A stretch of DNA of 64,000 nucleotides from Saccharospirillum alexandrii (GTDB taxonomy: Bacteria > Pseudomonadota > Gammaproteobacteria > Pseudomonadales > Natronospirillaceae). The notes below the pieces were generated by a model. That model worked only from the letters and a program-made list of their open reading frames with translations, searched no databases and was not told where the DNA came from. Location: assembly GCF_004000275.1 (NCBI RefSeq), contig NZ_RCIP01000003.1, forward strand, positions 1-64,000, read 5' to 3'. The translations under genes were made by a program, and so were the position numbers. Shown here one piece after another: positions 28,185-37,343 of this stretch; position 1 is the stretch's first letter; every line of letters begins with the position of its first letter.

Positions 28185-29021
28185 ATGAATCGGATGCACG
28201 TACTGACTGACCCGCCCCAACTCCGCCGCTGGCTGCTCATCAGCCTGCTGTGCCTACTGCCGCTTTTCCAGGCCCAGGCCCGGGAACCGGTCAGACTCAC
28301 CATGGGAGGAACACCTGCCTCCTTTAACTATATGGCTACCCTGCTGACGCGTTCGCTGAACCATCAGGGCTATGACGTGGACATTACCAACCTCGGTAAC
28401 ATGCCAACCACACGCCTCGAAGTGCTGATGGAGCAGGGCGACATTGACACACTGATTCTGGGCCAGACACCCGCCCGCGACCAGCGGTTCCTAAATGTCC
28501 AAGTGGGCATGACCGACAACCTGGTCAATCATCGCATCCTGTTCATACCTCCGGGGAGCCAACCGGAATACGATCCGATCATCACACTGGAAGACTTTAT
28601 CGCGCTCGACAAAACCGCCGGTATGGGTCAGGCCTGGGGCGATAAACTCATATGGGAAACCAACGCTTTGCCGGTACAGGGCATTCCCGGCGACTGGAAA
28701 CGGCTGTACCAGATGGTGGCCTCGGGCCTGCGCGGCGTCGATTACCTGCCTCGGGGAGCGCATGAAATCGTACTCGAATGGCCCCAGCAACGGGAACTGG
28801 CCGTCGAGGAAAACCTGGTCTTCGTATACGACCGCGATCACATTCTGTACGTCACCCCCACCAACCCGGAATTGCACACCCTGCTCAATACCGTCATGAA
28901 AGCGGCTTATCAGGACGGTGTCATTCGTGATGTCGCCAATGAGTTGTTCAGTGAAGTCTATGAACCGCCGGTTAATTTGCACCAGCGGCGGGTTATTACG
29001 CTGGTTACACAGCCGGGTTGA
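28185..29021 (+). CDS. Periplasmic solute-binding-like protein of unknown ligand
   Basis: A 278-residue secreted protein with a signal segment (about 15-32, LLISLLCLLPLFQAQA cut near AREPV). The mature part opens VRLTMGGTPASFNYMATLLTR, resembles a two-lobed family 3-type binding protein, and has no membrane or kinase domain. No permease or ATPase genes accompany it. Lying between puuC and the mrp operon, it could be a regulatory or orphan receptor, but ligand and pathway are not readable. Either of two ATGs (28185, 28194) could start it. Confidence 0.6.
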   Translation: MNRMHVLTDPPQLRRWLLISLLCLLPLFQAQAREPVRLTMGGTPASFNYMATLLTRSLNHQGYDVDITNLGNMPTTRLEVLMEQGDIDTLILGQTPARDQRFLNVQVGMTDNLVNHRILFIPPGSQPEYDPIITLEDFIALDKTAGMGQAWGDKLIWETNALPVQGIPGDWKRLYQMVASGLRGVDYLPRGAHEIVLEWPQQRELAVEENLVFVYDRDHILYVTPTNPELHTLLNTVMKAAYQDGVIRDVANELFSEVYEPPVNLHQRRVITLVTQPG

Positions 29022-29138
29022 GGGGTGTGGTGATCGGGTTTTGTGCGAATAGATGATTTCACTGGCACTGCCTTCTTCCAGTCGCCCAGGGGACTGGCCT
29101 CTTACAAAAGATGAAAACCGAACATGCCACCGTGCCGA

Positions 29139-29265
29139 GTGGAGGCTGCCGGGTAGGCCTATCCGGGGTAGTCCGCAACATGGATGTTGCGGTCTAGTCT
29201 CCATGGAGGGATTGAGTGGGCGGCATCCCGCAAGACCCCGGATAGGCCTACCCGGTGGCTTCCAC
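29139..29265 (-). repeat. Intergenic cruciform repeat, subtype 1, copy E (inverted)
   Basis: 30-bp arms 29139-29168 and 29236-29265. The centre is in the opposite orientation to copies A and D and about 14 bases longer. Its inner hairpin reads CCGCAACATCCATGTTGCGG on the minus strand: compared with copy A, both sides of the stem have changed together (G-C to A-T), a compensatory change. The rest of the 424-base gap 29022-29445 shows a small CCAGTC/GACTGG hairpin (29078-29097) and the mrpA leader with AAGGGGAG before the ATG. Confidence 0.82.
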
Positions 29266-29445
29266 GAACTCTTGGCACTTCACCAACAATTCCGGTTTTT
29301 CTGGACGCTTGTTGCCTGCCTCGTTATCCTCTTTCGCCATTGAACAGCGAGCGAGCGGACCCATCTGTGCACCGCGCTGGAGCGTAGGTTCAAGGGTCGT
29401 CTCGCTGGATGTTGCCGTTTTAACCAAGGGGAGTCTTACCCACTC

Positions 29446-32241
29446 ATGAGTCTTTTCTGGATACTGCTGTTACCTTTGCTGGGGACAGTTGTACCCCTGC
29501 TGACGGACCGCTTCGGTCGCACGGCCTGTGCCTTTGCTACTGCTGCCCTTCCGGCGATGGCCCTGGTGCTGGTGCTCTCCCACCTGCCCGCCGTATTTGA
29601 CGGCCAGGCTGTGGTCGCGACCATGCCCTGGATCCCCCTACTCGGCCTTGAGCTGTCGGTGCATCTGGATGGACTGGCCCTGTTGTTTGCGATACTGGTA
29701 CTCGGCATCGGCCTGCTGATCATCCTCTACGCCCGCTATTATCTGTCCGACAAAGACTCAATGGGTCTGTTCTACGCCTACCTGATTCTGTTCATGACCG
29801 CCATGCTCGGCATCGTGGTCTCGCACAACCTCCTGCAAATGTGGGTCTTCTGGGAAATGACCAGCGTCAGTTCCTTTTTGCTGATCAGCTTCTGGAACCA
29901 CAACAGCGACGCCCGCAAAGGTGCTCGCATGGCCATGACCGTCACCGGCCTCGGCGGCCTGGCACTGCTGGCCGGCGTCATCATGATCGGCAACATCGTC
30001 GGCAGCTACGACCTGACCGCCGTGCTCAACAGTGGCGACCTGCTGCGCGAACATGCCGCTTACCCGGTCATCGTCGTCCTGGTATTGCTCGGCGCCTTCA
30101 CCAAATCAGCCCAGTTTCCGTTCCACTTCTGGCTGCCCTATGCCATGGCCGCGCCGACACCCGTGAGCGCTTACTTGCACTCCGCCACCATGGTGAAGGC
30201 CGGCATCTTCCTGATGGCCCGGTTTTACCCGGTGCTGTCAGGCACCGAACTCTGGTTCGTGATCGTCAGCCTTACCGGCCTGACCACCCTGCTGATCGGC
30301 GCCTACACCGCCCTGTTCAAACACGACCTCAAGGGTCTGCTGGCCTACTCCACCGTCAGCCACCTGGGCCTGATCACCCTGCTGCTTGGCATGGGCTCCG
30401 ACATGGCCGCCGTCGCCGCTGTGTTCCACATCATCAACCACGCCATTTTCAAAGCCTCGCTGTTCATGGCCGCCGGCATCATCGACCACGAGACCGGCAC
30501 CCGCGACATGCGCCGCCTGAGTGGGCTGTGGAAATACATGCCCTATACCGCAACGCTGGCCATGGTAGCGGCTGCCTCAATGGCCGGGGTGCCGCTGCTC
30601 AACGGCTTCCTGTCCAAGGAAATGTTCTTCGCCGAGACACTGGATCAAAGCTCGCTGGGTTCCCTTTCCTGGATGATTCCGGTGCTGGCGACCGTCGGCA
30701 CCGCTTTCTCGGTGGCTTACTCTCTGCGTTTCATTCACGACGTCTTCTTTGGCGGCGAGCCGGAAGAACTGCCCAAGCAACCGCATGAGCCGCCGCGCTA
30801 CATGCGCCTGCCAATCGACATTCTGGTTGCCTTGTGCCTGCTGGTGGGTATCTGGCCTGCGCTGCTGATCGGTAATCTGCTGGCTGTTGCAGCCGGTGCC
30901 GTAGTCGGCGGCGACCTGCCCGACTATGGCCTGTACATCTGGCACGGCTTCAATTTGCCGTTGCTGATGAGCGCCCTGGCGATGACCGGCGGCGCCTATG
31001 TCTACTTCAACCGGGAAAAACTGTTCACCTTCCAGGCCCAGTTCCCGGAAGCCAATGCCAACCTGATCTTCGACAAATCGGTGAAATGGGTGATGAAGCA
31101 CTGCGCCCGCTTTATCGACTGGTTCGAAAACGGGTCGTTGCAACGCTACGCCTTCCTGCTGATTCTGCTGGCGCTGGTGCTGCTGGGGTTACCGCTGATC
31201 GATCTGAACACCACCGCCGGTCTGCGCCCTCAGATTCCGGTTGATGCTGTCATGCTCTCCGGTGCTGCCCTGCTGGCACTGTCGTCCCTGGCGACCGTTA
31301 TCTGGCACCGCAAGCGGCTGATTGCGCTGTTGATGCTGTCGGTGGTCGGACTGATCGTGTCGCTGGCCTTCGCGCTGTTCTCCGCACCCGACCTGGCACT
31401 GACCCAGCTATCGGTTGAAGTGGTCACCATCATTCTGTTGCTGCTGGCGCTGTTCTTCCTGCCGCAAAACACGCCCAAGGAATCGAGCCCGCGCCGGGTC
31501 GCTCGCGACCTGACCATTGCTGCCATCTTTGGTGGCATCATCGGCACCATCAACTACGCCATCATCACACGGCCGCTGGACAGCATTTCCGACTTCTTCC
31601 TCGACAACGCCAAAAGCGGCGGTGGCGGAACCAACGTGGTCAACGTCATTCTGGTCGACTTCCGGGGGTTCGATACCCTGGGTGAAATTACCGTACTGGG
31701 GATTGCCGCACTCGGCATCTACAAACTGATCGCCCGGATGGGGCTGTTCAAACCCACCAGCGACGACGATGGCCGCCCCTGGACCGAAGACAAACACCCG
31801 ATGATGCTCTCGGTCATTTCCCAGGGCTTACTCCCTCTCGCCTTGCTGGTTTCGGCTTACATCTTCCTGCGCGGGCATAACCTGCCCGGTGGCGGCTTCA
31901 TTGCCGGGTTGGTTACCTCCATTGCCATCATTCAGCAGTACATTGCCCACGGCGTCGACTGGCTCAAAGACCGCCTGAAACTCGACTACCAGAAGGTCAT
32001 CGGCAGCGGCCTGCTAATCGCCACGCTCACCGGCCTCGGCAGCTGGGCATTTGGCTACCCCTTCCTGACCTCCTGGTACGACTACTGGACCTGGCCGGTC
32101 ATCGGCGAGTTCGAGGTCGCCAGCGCCATTGCCTTTGACCTGGGTGTCTACCTGACCGTGGTCGGCGCTACCATGCTGATTCTGGCGAATCTGGGTCAGC
32201 ACACCACCACTGAACGCGCACGAGAGACGGAGCACCAATAA
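29446..32241 (+). CDS. mrpA: Mrp Na+(K+)/H+ antiporter subunit A, fused A/B type
   Basis: Large inner-membrane subunit of the multi-subunit cation/proton antiporter, 931 residues with many helices. The N-terminal two thirds are related to complex I Nuo[19 protein letters not shown] carries the conserved Glu and [19 protein letters not shown] the conserved Lys. A DUF4040/MnhB-type domain is fused at the C-terminus ([20 protein letters not shown], about 805-824), so no separate mrpB exists, as in proteobacterial PhaAB. First gene of the operon; the stop overlaps the mrpC ATG. Confidence 0.95.
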   Translation: MSLFWILLLPLLGTVVPLLTDRFGRTACAFATAALPAMALVLVLSHLPAVFDGQAVVATMPWIPLLGLELSVHLDGLALLFAILVLGIGLLIILYARYYLSDKDSMGLFYAYLILFMTAMLGIVVSHNLLQMWVFWEMTSVSSFLLISFWNHNSDARKGARMAMTVTGLGGLALLAGVIMIGNIVGSYDLTAVLNSGDLLREHAAYPVIVVLVLLGAFTKSAQFPFHFWLPYAMAAPTPVSAYLHSATMVKAGIFLMARFYPVLSGTELWFVIVSLTGLTTLLIGAYTALFKHDLKGLLAYSTVSHLGLITLLLGMGSDMAAVAAVFHIINHAIFKASLFMAAGIIDHETGTRDMRRLSGLWKYMPYTATLAMVAAASMAGVPLLNGFLSKEMFFAETLDQSSLGSLSWMIPVLATVGTAFSVAYSLRFIHDVFFGGEPEELPKQPHEPPRYMRLPIDILVALCLLVGIWPALLIGNLLAVAAGAVVGGDLPDYGLYIWHGFNLPLLMSALAMTGGAYVYFNREKLFTFQAQFPEANANLIFDKSVKWVMKHCARFIDWFENGSLQRYAFLLILLALVLLGLPLIDLNTTAGLRPQIPVDAVMLSGAALLALSSLATVIWHRKRLIALLMLSVVGLIVSLAFALFSAPDLALTQLSVEVVTIILLLLALFFLPQNTPKESSPRRVARDLTIAAIFGGIIGTINYAIITRPLDSISDFFLDNAKSGGGGTNVVNVILVDFRGFDTLGEITVLGIAALGIYKLIARMGLFKPTSDDDGRPWTEDKHPMMLSVISQGLLPLALLVSAYIFLRGHNLPGGGFIAGLVTSIAIIQQYIAHGVDWLKDRLKLDYQKVIGSGLLIATLTGLGSWAFGYPFLTSWYDYWTWPVIGEFEVASAIAFDLGVYLTVVGATMLILANLGQHTTTERARETEHQ

Positions 32242-32606
32242 TGGAAGCCATCTTTGCCTTTTGCGTCGGCCTGATGACCGCCTGCGGCCTGTTTTTGACC
32301 TTGCGCGGCCGCACCTTTCCGGTGGTTGTCGGCATTACTTTGTTGTCTTACGCGGTTAACCTCTTTCTGTTTTCCAGCGGTCGACTGCTGATCAACGGCG
32401 CCACCATTCTGGGCCAGTCGGATCAGTACGCCGACCCCCTGCCCCAGGCCCTGGTGCTGACCGCCATCGTCATTGGGTTCGCGATGACCGCCTTCGTGGT
32501 GATTCTCGCCATTCGTGCCCGCTCCGATCTGGGCAACGACCACGTCGACGGCCGCAACCCACCGGGTGCTGGCCTGCCCAGTGATCGGCTCAAGGAGAAG
32601 AATTAA
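32241..32606 (+). CDS. mrpC: Mrp antiporter subunit C
   Basis: A 121-residue, three-helix membrane protein related to NuoK: LRGRTFPVVVGITLLSYAVN and ALVLTAIVIGFAMTAFVVIL are the characteristic segments. Needed for assembly and activity of the Mrp complex. It overlaps mrpA and mrpD by single bases. Confidence 0.94.
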   Translation: MEAIFAFCVGLMTACGLFLTLRGRTFPVVVGITLLSYAVNLFLFSSGRLLINGATILGQSDQYADPLPQALVLTAIVIGFAMTAFVVILAIRARSDLGNDHVDGRNPPGAGLPSDRLKEKN

Positions 32607-34111
32607 TGCAACATTGGGCCGTGCTCCCCATTCTGATTCCCTTGCTGGCTGGTACCCTGATGCTGCTGCCACCGCTGGCCGGAACGATCCGTCGTCAGCG
32701 GATTGCCAGCCTGGTCAGCCTGGCGCTGATGCTCGTCGGGGCTCTGGTGCTGTTCCGCCTGAGCACTCAGGCAACGCAGCTGTATGTACTGGGCGACTGG
32801 CAACCGCCGTTCGGCATTCTGCTGGTGGCCGACCGGCTATCGTCCCTGCTGGTGTTGCTGACCACCGTGCTGGCGATCGGGGCGGTGCTCTATTCTCTGG
32901 CTGGCGACGACAACCGGGGCAAATATTTCCATTCACTGATGATGTATCAGTTGATGGGCGTCAACGGGGCCTTTCTGACCGGCGATATTTTCAACCTCTT
33001 CGTCTTCTTCGAAGTGCTGCTCATTGCCTCTTACGCCTTGCTGATTCACGGCGGTGGCAAGCAAAAAACCCAGGCCAACGTGCACTATATTGTGCTGAAC
33101 CTGATCGGCTCGGCCTTTTTCCTGTTTGCGCTCGGCATGCTCTACGGCACCCTCGGGACCTTGAACATGGCGCAAATGTCGACTCGCATTGCCGGGCTGA
33201 CGCCCGGTGCCAGCATTCTGGCCGAGGCCGGGGCGCTATTACTGCTGGTCGTGTTCGGCCTGAAAGCCGCGATGATGCCGTTGCACTTCTGGCTGCCCAA
33301 AGCCTATGCCTCGGCCAGTGCGCCGGTTGCGGCGATGTTCGCAATCATGACCAAGGTGGGCATCTACAGCATCTTCCGGGTGCATACCGTGGTGTTTGGT
33401 GAGCAGGCAGGAGACCTGGCCTACATTGCCATCCCGTGGATCTGGCCGATGGCGCTGCTGACGCTGGTGATTGGCGCGGTAGGCGTACTGGCTGCCCCGA
33501 CGCTACGCACCCTGGTCGCCAACCTGATTCTTATTTCCGCCGGCACCTTGCTGGTGGCCGTGGTGTTGCTCAATACCCAGGCGGTCATCGGCGGGCTTTA
33601 CTATCTGGTGCACACCACGCTGGTTACCGGCGCCCTCTTTCTGCTGGCCGACGTGATCGCCCAGCAACGCGGTCAGGCGTCCGACCGTTTTGTGGTGTCA
33701 CGGCCCATGAAACAGGCCCCCATGCTTGGCCTGTTGTTCTTTATCGGTGCAGTTACGGTTGCGGGTTTGCCGCCGCTCTCCGGTTTTGTCGGCAAGGCGT
33801 TGTTGCTGCAAGCGGCCGAAACCGCCACGGAGATGGGCTGGGTCTGGTCCACCATTCTGCTCAGCAGCCTGGCGGTGATCATTGCGTTGTCCCGGGCTGG
33901 CACCAACCTGTTCTGGCATGTATCAGGCAATAAAACCGGTACCGACAACGCCCAGCCGATTCAGCTGATTGCCATTGCCTTCTTGCTGTTGGCCTCGCCG
34001 GCGCTGGTTATTTTTGGCGGCCCGGCTACCGACTTTGCCGAGGCAGCGGCGTTGCAAATGCAGCAGATGTATCCTGAAGTCCAGACGCTGATGGCGGAGG
34101 GCCAGCCATGA
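32606..34111 (+). CDS. mrpD: Mrp antiporter subunit D
   Basis: A 501-residue, about 14-helix proton-translocating-type subunit homologous to NuoM/N. Key stretches are FFEVLLIASYALLIHGGG (conserved Glu), MMPLHFWLPKAYASASAPV and MFAIMTKVGIYSIFRVHT (conserved Lys). Its stop overlaps mrpE by four bases. Confidence 0.95.
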   Translation: MQHWAVLPILIPLLAGTLMLLPPLAGTIRRQRIASLVSLALMLVGALVLFRLSTQATQLYVLGDWQPPFGILLVADRLSSLLVLLTTVLAIGAVLYSLAGDDNRGKYFHSLMMYQLMGVNGAFLTGDIFNLFVFFEVLLIASYALLIHGGGKQKTQANVHYIVLNLIGSAFFLFALGMLYGTLGTLNMAQMSTRIAGLTPGASILAEAGALLLLVVFGLKAAMMPLHFWLPKAYASASAPVAAMFAIMTKVGIYSIFRVHTVVFGEQAGDLAYIAIPWIWPMALLTLVIGAVGVLAAPTLRTLVANLILISAGTLLVAVVLLNTQAVIGGLYYLVHTTLVTGALFLLADVIAQQRGQASDRFVVSRPMKQAPMLGLLFFIGAVTVAGLPPLSGFVGKALLLQAAETATEMGWVWSTILLSSLAVIIALSRAGTNLFWHVSGNKTGTDNAQPIQLIAIAFLLLASPALVIFGGPATDFAEAAALQMQQMYPEVQTLMAEGQP

Positions 34112-34596
34112 AACGACTACTGCCGTTCCCGTATTTGAGCCTGCTGCTGTTGATCGTCTGGCTGCTGATGAACAACAGCGCTTCGCCCGGTCACATTTTG
34201 CTCGGGCTGATATTTGCATTGCTGATTCCGCTAGGCACCTCGTCCATGCGCAAGAACCAGCCAACCCTGAAAAAACCACTGTCGGCTGCGAAATACTTGT
34301 TGATGCTGATGGGTGACATCATCGTCTCCAACGTTGAAGTCGCTATTCAGGTTCTGGGCCCGGTACGCAAGATTAGCCCCGGCTTTATCGCCGTGCCGCT
34401 CGACATTACCCAGGACTTGCCCATTACACTGCTGGCGAGCAGCATTTCACTCACCCCCGGTACGGTGAGTATCGAGGTATCGGAAGACAAGCAGTGGTTG
34501 TATGTTCATGTGCTGAATCTGGTCGACGAGACAAAGACCATTGCTAACATAAAACAGCGCTATGAATCGCCGCTGAAGGAGATATTCGGATGCTGA
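34108..34596 (+). CDS. mrpE: Mrp antiporter subunit E
   Basis: A 162-residue membrane protein with two N-terminal helices and the conserved cytosolic segment ITLLASSISLTPGTVSIEV (about 108-126), diagnostic of MrpE/PhaE. Translationally coupled to mrpD and overlapping mrpF by seven bases. Confidence 0.94.
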   Translation: MKRLLPFPYLSLLLLIVWLLMNNSASPGHILLGLIFALLIPLGTSSMRKNQPTLKKPLSAAKYLLMLMGDIIVSNVEVAIQVLGPVRKISPGFIAVPLDITQDLPITLLASSISLTPGTVSIEVSEDKQWLYVHVLNLVDETKTIANIKQRYESPLKEIFGC

Positions 34597-34859
34597 CGAT
34601 TGTTGTTCTGATCAGTTGCACCTTTGTGGGCATCGGGCTGCTGCTAAACCTGTGGCGATTGTTAAAAGGGCCCAGTGTGCTCGACCGTGTCCTGGCGCTC
34701 GACACCATGTACATCAACAGCATCGCGCTAATTGTACTGCTGGGTTTGTATTTCGGGTCCCCACTGTATTTCGAGGGTGCTCTGCTCATTGCCATGCTGG
34801 GTTTTGTCAGCACCGCGGCGCTGTGCAAATACCTGGTGCGCGGCGATCTGATCGAATAA
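34590..34859 (+). CDS. mrpF: Mrp antiporter subunit F
   Basis: An 89-residue, three-helix protein: LWRLLKGPSVLDRVLALDTM and the C-terminal FVSTAALCKYLVRGDLIE are typical of MrpF/PhaF. Part of the mrpACDEFG operon. Confidence 0.94.
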   Translation: MLTIVVLISCTFVGIGLLLNLWRLLKGPSVLDRVLALDTMYINSIALIVLLGLYFGSPLYFEGALLIAMLGFVSTAALCKYLVRGDLIE

Positions 34860-34905
34860 AACCGGGTGGCACGTGCCGCCCGCCGACCACTTATGGAGTT
34901 GTTCA

Positions 34906-35283
34906 ATGAGCCTGTTTGTAGAATGGCTGGTCATACTACTGTTATTGCTGGGTGCCTTTTTTCTGATGGTCGGTTCCATTGGCCTGGCCAAGCTGCCCGA
35001 CTTTTACACCCGCCTCCATGCGCCCACCAAAGCCTCAACCCTGGGCATTGGTGCGGTGCTGATCGCCTCAACGCTGTTCTTCAGCGTGACTCAGGATGGC
35101 ATCAGCGTGAAGGAACTGGTGATCACCCTCTTCCTGTTCATCACCGCCCCCATCACCGCTCACATGATGGGCAAGGCCGCCATGCATAAAGAAAAAAAGG
35201 CCATCGACCGCACCCGGAACCTGCACCTGCAGGAACCCGCCCGCAATCGGCAACCGCCTAAGGCACCTGAAACGACCGAATAA
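34906..35283 (+). CDS. mrpG: Mrp antiporter subunit G
   Basis: A 125-residue, three-helix protein. The family signature GSIGLAKLPDFYTRLHAPTK is at about 25-44. The start at 34906 (MSLFVEWL) follows GGAG with correct spacing; an in-frame start at 34873 would add non-family residues. Last gene of the operon, which suggests life with high Na+ or alkaline stress. The 256-base gap after it contains a CGGTAAAA/TTTTACCG inverted repeat (35318-35325/35352-35359) and no clear promoter. Confidence 0.93.
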   Translation: MSLFVEWLVILLLLLGAFFLMVGSIGLAKLPDFYTRLHAPTKASTLGIGAVLIASTLFFSVTQDGISVKELVITLFLFITAPITAHMMGKAAMHKEKKAIDRTRNLHLQEPARNRQPPKAPETTE

Positions 35284-35539
35284 AGCGACTTTCAAACTCA
35301 TGGCACGGACCTACCACCGGTAAAACTGCGCACCTGCTCACAAATTTAGCTTTTTACCGTCTACCTTGCCGTAGCCAGTTTGACAGCTCTGCCACCCGCT
35401 GCTTTTCTTCCGCATGCACTTATGTTGTCGCGATGTTCAGATCGTGAAGTGACTTGGGTGTCCCCGTATCGTGTTGCTGTCTGCGTGGACAAGGAACAGC
35501 CACTGGTGTCATCGCACCAGCTAGGGAACGGGGTAGCCT

Positions 35540-36673
35540 ATGTCTGATGCGTCAGCCAACACTGTGCCTCAAACACCGCCTGCTGAAGGCGAGTATCGAC
35601 TGGTCGTCACCTCTATTGGTACGGCCACACCGGCATCTGCCAAATCCATTGCACTTGGACTCGGCGTATCCGTTCAAAGCGTACTCAATGCCCTCTACCG
35701 CGCGCCCTCCATTTTGGTTGACCGGGTATCGGTCGATATCGCCGAACAAATGCAAACGTTGCTGGCCAGCCTCGGCTACGAAACGAGAATTGACTCCTGT
35801 GATCAGCCCCTGACACCTGCGGATGGCTACTTCGACATCGCCGCTTATATTACTGATGTTCAGGCTTACGACCGCATTCTTGATGAACTCGCGCGCTTTC
35901 TCGGCACAACCGCCGCTGAGACATCGCACCTGCTCACCTCGCCGCCCGGCATCATTCTCGGCAATGTCAGCCAGGCTACACTGACTGCGCTGCGTGACCG
36001 ACTGGGCGATGGCATTGAACTGATCGCCTCGAACCCGAAAACCGCTCGCTACAGTGTCTTTCTGACGGCAGACAGCCCCGAGCAGGCTCAGCGTACCGGT
36101 TTGGAGCTGCGCCGACGGGGCTACCAGCCTATTGCCGACCAGGGCTGCGTATTGATTGACCTCGACAAAACACAAGCCGATGCACTCTGGTCAGCCTTTC
36201 AGAAAGCCAACACCCTGCGAGTGATCAACCAGGATTTCCTGCGCTACGATCTGGTACTGACCGAACCTGGCCAGGGTGCCACCGCCGATGCCTGTGCCGC
36301 CCTTGGCGACTTGGCAGGCATCCCTGAACACATCATTGCGAAACTCTTCGCCAATACCCCCATCACCCTGATCGAAGCACTGCCCAACGAGCACCTGCAA
36401 TCCACACTGCTGGCGCTGACACAGGCCGGGCTCAGCGTCCGCGCCGACCTGATCAGCTTTATGCCACTGGGGCTGAAAATCACGCACACCCGGGAGCCCC
36501 GGCAATTGCAGCGCACGCTGCAATCTCTGGGCTTGCTCGACGTCGCCCAAACGACCCTGCCTGCACTCCCCTTCCAATTGCCCTACGCCCTGCCTGAATT
36601 GCAGGCCCGGGTGGTACGCGGGGCTTTGGAGGCATCCGGTACAGCCGCAGAACTGGTGGAGATAGCCTCATGA
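35540..36673 (+). CDS. Unknown locus protein 1: tandem L7/L12-C-domain-like repeats
   Basis: I do not recognise this 377-residue soluble protein as a named family. It contains at least three repeats of about 66 residues with a beta-alpha-alpha-beta-alpha-beta pattern: YRLVVTSIG...YETRID (about 19-85), FDIAAYITD...GIELIAS (about 97-161) and YDLVLTEPG...GLSVRAD (about 236-302). The pattern (V-x-L-T-x-x-G, a helix pair, V-x-x-x-x-A-x-x-x-x-x-x-L-x-x-x-G-x-x-V) resembles the ribosomal L7/L12 C-domain, an adaptor-binding fold. First gene of a ten-gene run; its stop overlaps the next ATG (ATGA). Adaptor or scaffold function is inference. Confidence 0.7.
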   Translation: MSDASANTVPQTPPAEGEYRLVVTSIGTATPASAKSIALGLGVSVQSVLNALYRAPSILVDRVSVDIAEQMQTLLASLGYETRIDSCDQPLTPADGYFDIAAYITDVQAYDRILDELARFLGTTAAETSHLLTSPPGIILGNVSQATLTALRDRLGDGIELIASNPKTARYSVFLTADSPEQAQRTGLELRRRGYQPIADQGCVLIDLDKTQADALWSAFQKANTLRVINQDFLRYDLVLTEPGQGATADACAALGDLAGIPEHIIAKLFANTPITLIEALPNEHLQSTLLALTQAGLSVRADLISFMPLGLKITHTREPRQLQRTLQSLGLLDVAQTTLPALPFQLPYALPELQARVVRGALEASGTAAELVEIAS

Positions 36674-37302
36674 CCCAGGCGAAGCCAAAACCGTCAGGCA
36701 AACCAACCAGCGCCGACGCACACGCCTACCATCTCGGCGTGGCTGAAGCCGGAAAATGCTGTGCACTCAAAGGCGACCATGACGAAGCCCTGCGTCACTA
36801 TCGCGAAGCCATCAAGCTCGCCGTCTCGGCCCGGGCGCCCGAAGTATTTTTCCGGCACTACAGCCAATGCGTTCTGGAAAGTCTGGAACTGACCGGCAGT
36901 TATCAGGACGTGCTGGACTACTGCGAAAAGGCCGACGAGTACTATCAGACCCTTCGGCAGGAGTCGGGCAATCAGCGCCAGCTGCACGCCCGGGATCACG
37001 GCAGCATCCTCGAACGCCAGGGGCTGATCTACGCCAAACTCGGCGATCGCAAGGCGGCCTTTGCCAGTCTGGAGAAAGCCCGCCAGATTGCAGGGCAAAA
37101 CACCCTGGAGCTGACCGAACAGGTCATCGGCTGGTTGCAACGCGGTCTGCACCCGGACCCGGCTCGCCTGACCGACGCACAGCGCAAGCATCACTATTTC
37201 AGCGTTCGTGCCGACCAGGTTGACGCTCGCCGGGCACGCCCGTTACCGGCAGCGACGAACGCCGGTCCAGCGTCGAACCGCACCCGCAGCTCACTGTTAT
37301 AA
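36670..37302 (+). CDS. Unknown locus protein 2: TPR-like protein
   Basis: A 210-residue soluble protein. Helical pairs such as AGKCCALKGDHDEALRHYRE, LELTGSYQDVLDYCEKADEY and ERQGLIYAKLGDRKAAFASL (roughly 19-40, 77-98 and 117-138) fit tetratricopeptide repeats, which bind partner proteins. The C-terminal tail is Arg/Pro/Ala-rich and disordered-looking. It overlaps protein 1 by four bases, so the pair is probably made in fixed ratio. Confidence 0.75.
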   Translation: MTQAKPKPSGKPTSADAHAYHLGVAEAGKCCALKGDHDEALRHYREAIKLAVSARAPEVFFRHYSQCVLESLELTGSYQDVLDYCEKADEYYQTLRQESGNQRQLHARDHGSILERQGLIYAKLGDRKAAFASLEKARQIAGQNTLELTEQVIGWLQRGLHPDPARLTDAQRKHHYFSVRADQVDARRARPLPAATNAGPASNRTRSSLL

Positions 37303-37343
37303 ACCGCTGATGACCCCGCCGGCAGGCGGCCAGGAGAAAGGCA

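Noticed and set aside
29841-30788. A 315-codon plus-strand frame inside mrpA
   Set aside because: Same-strand shadow of mrpA with Arg/His/Pro-rich low-complexity sequence and no ribosome site; mrpA is well supported.
35318-35359. CGGTAAAA/TTTTACCG inverted repeat after mrpG as terminator
   Set aside because: Short AT-rich stem with a 26-base loop; too weak to call, so only mentioned with mrpG.
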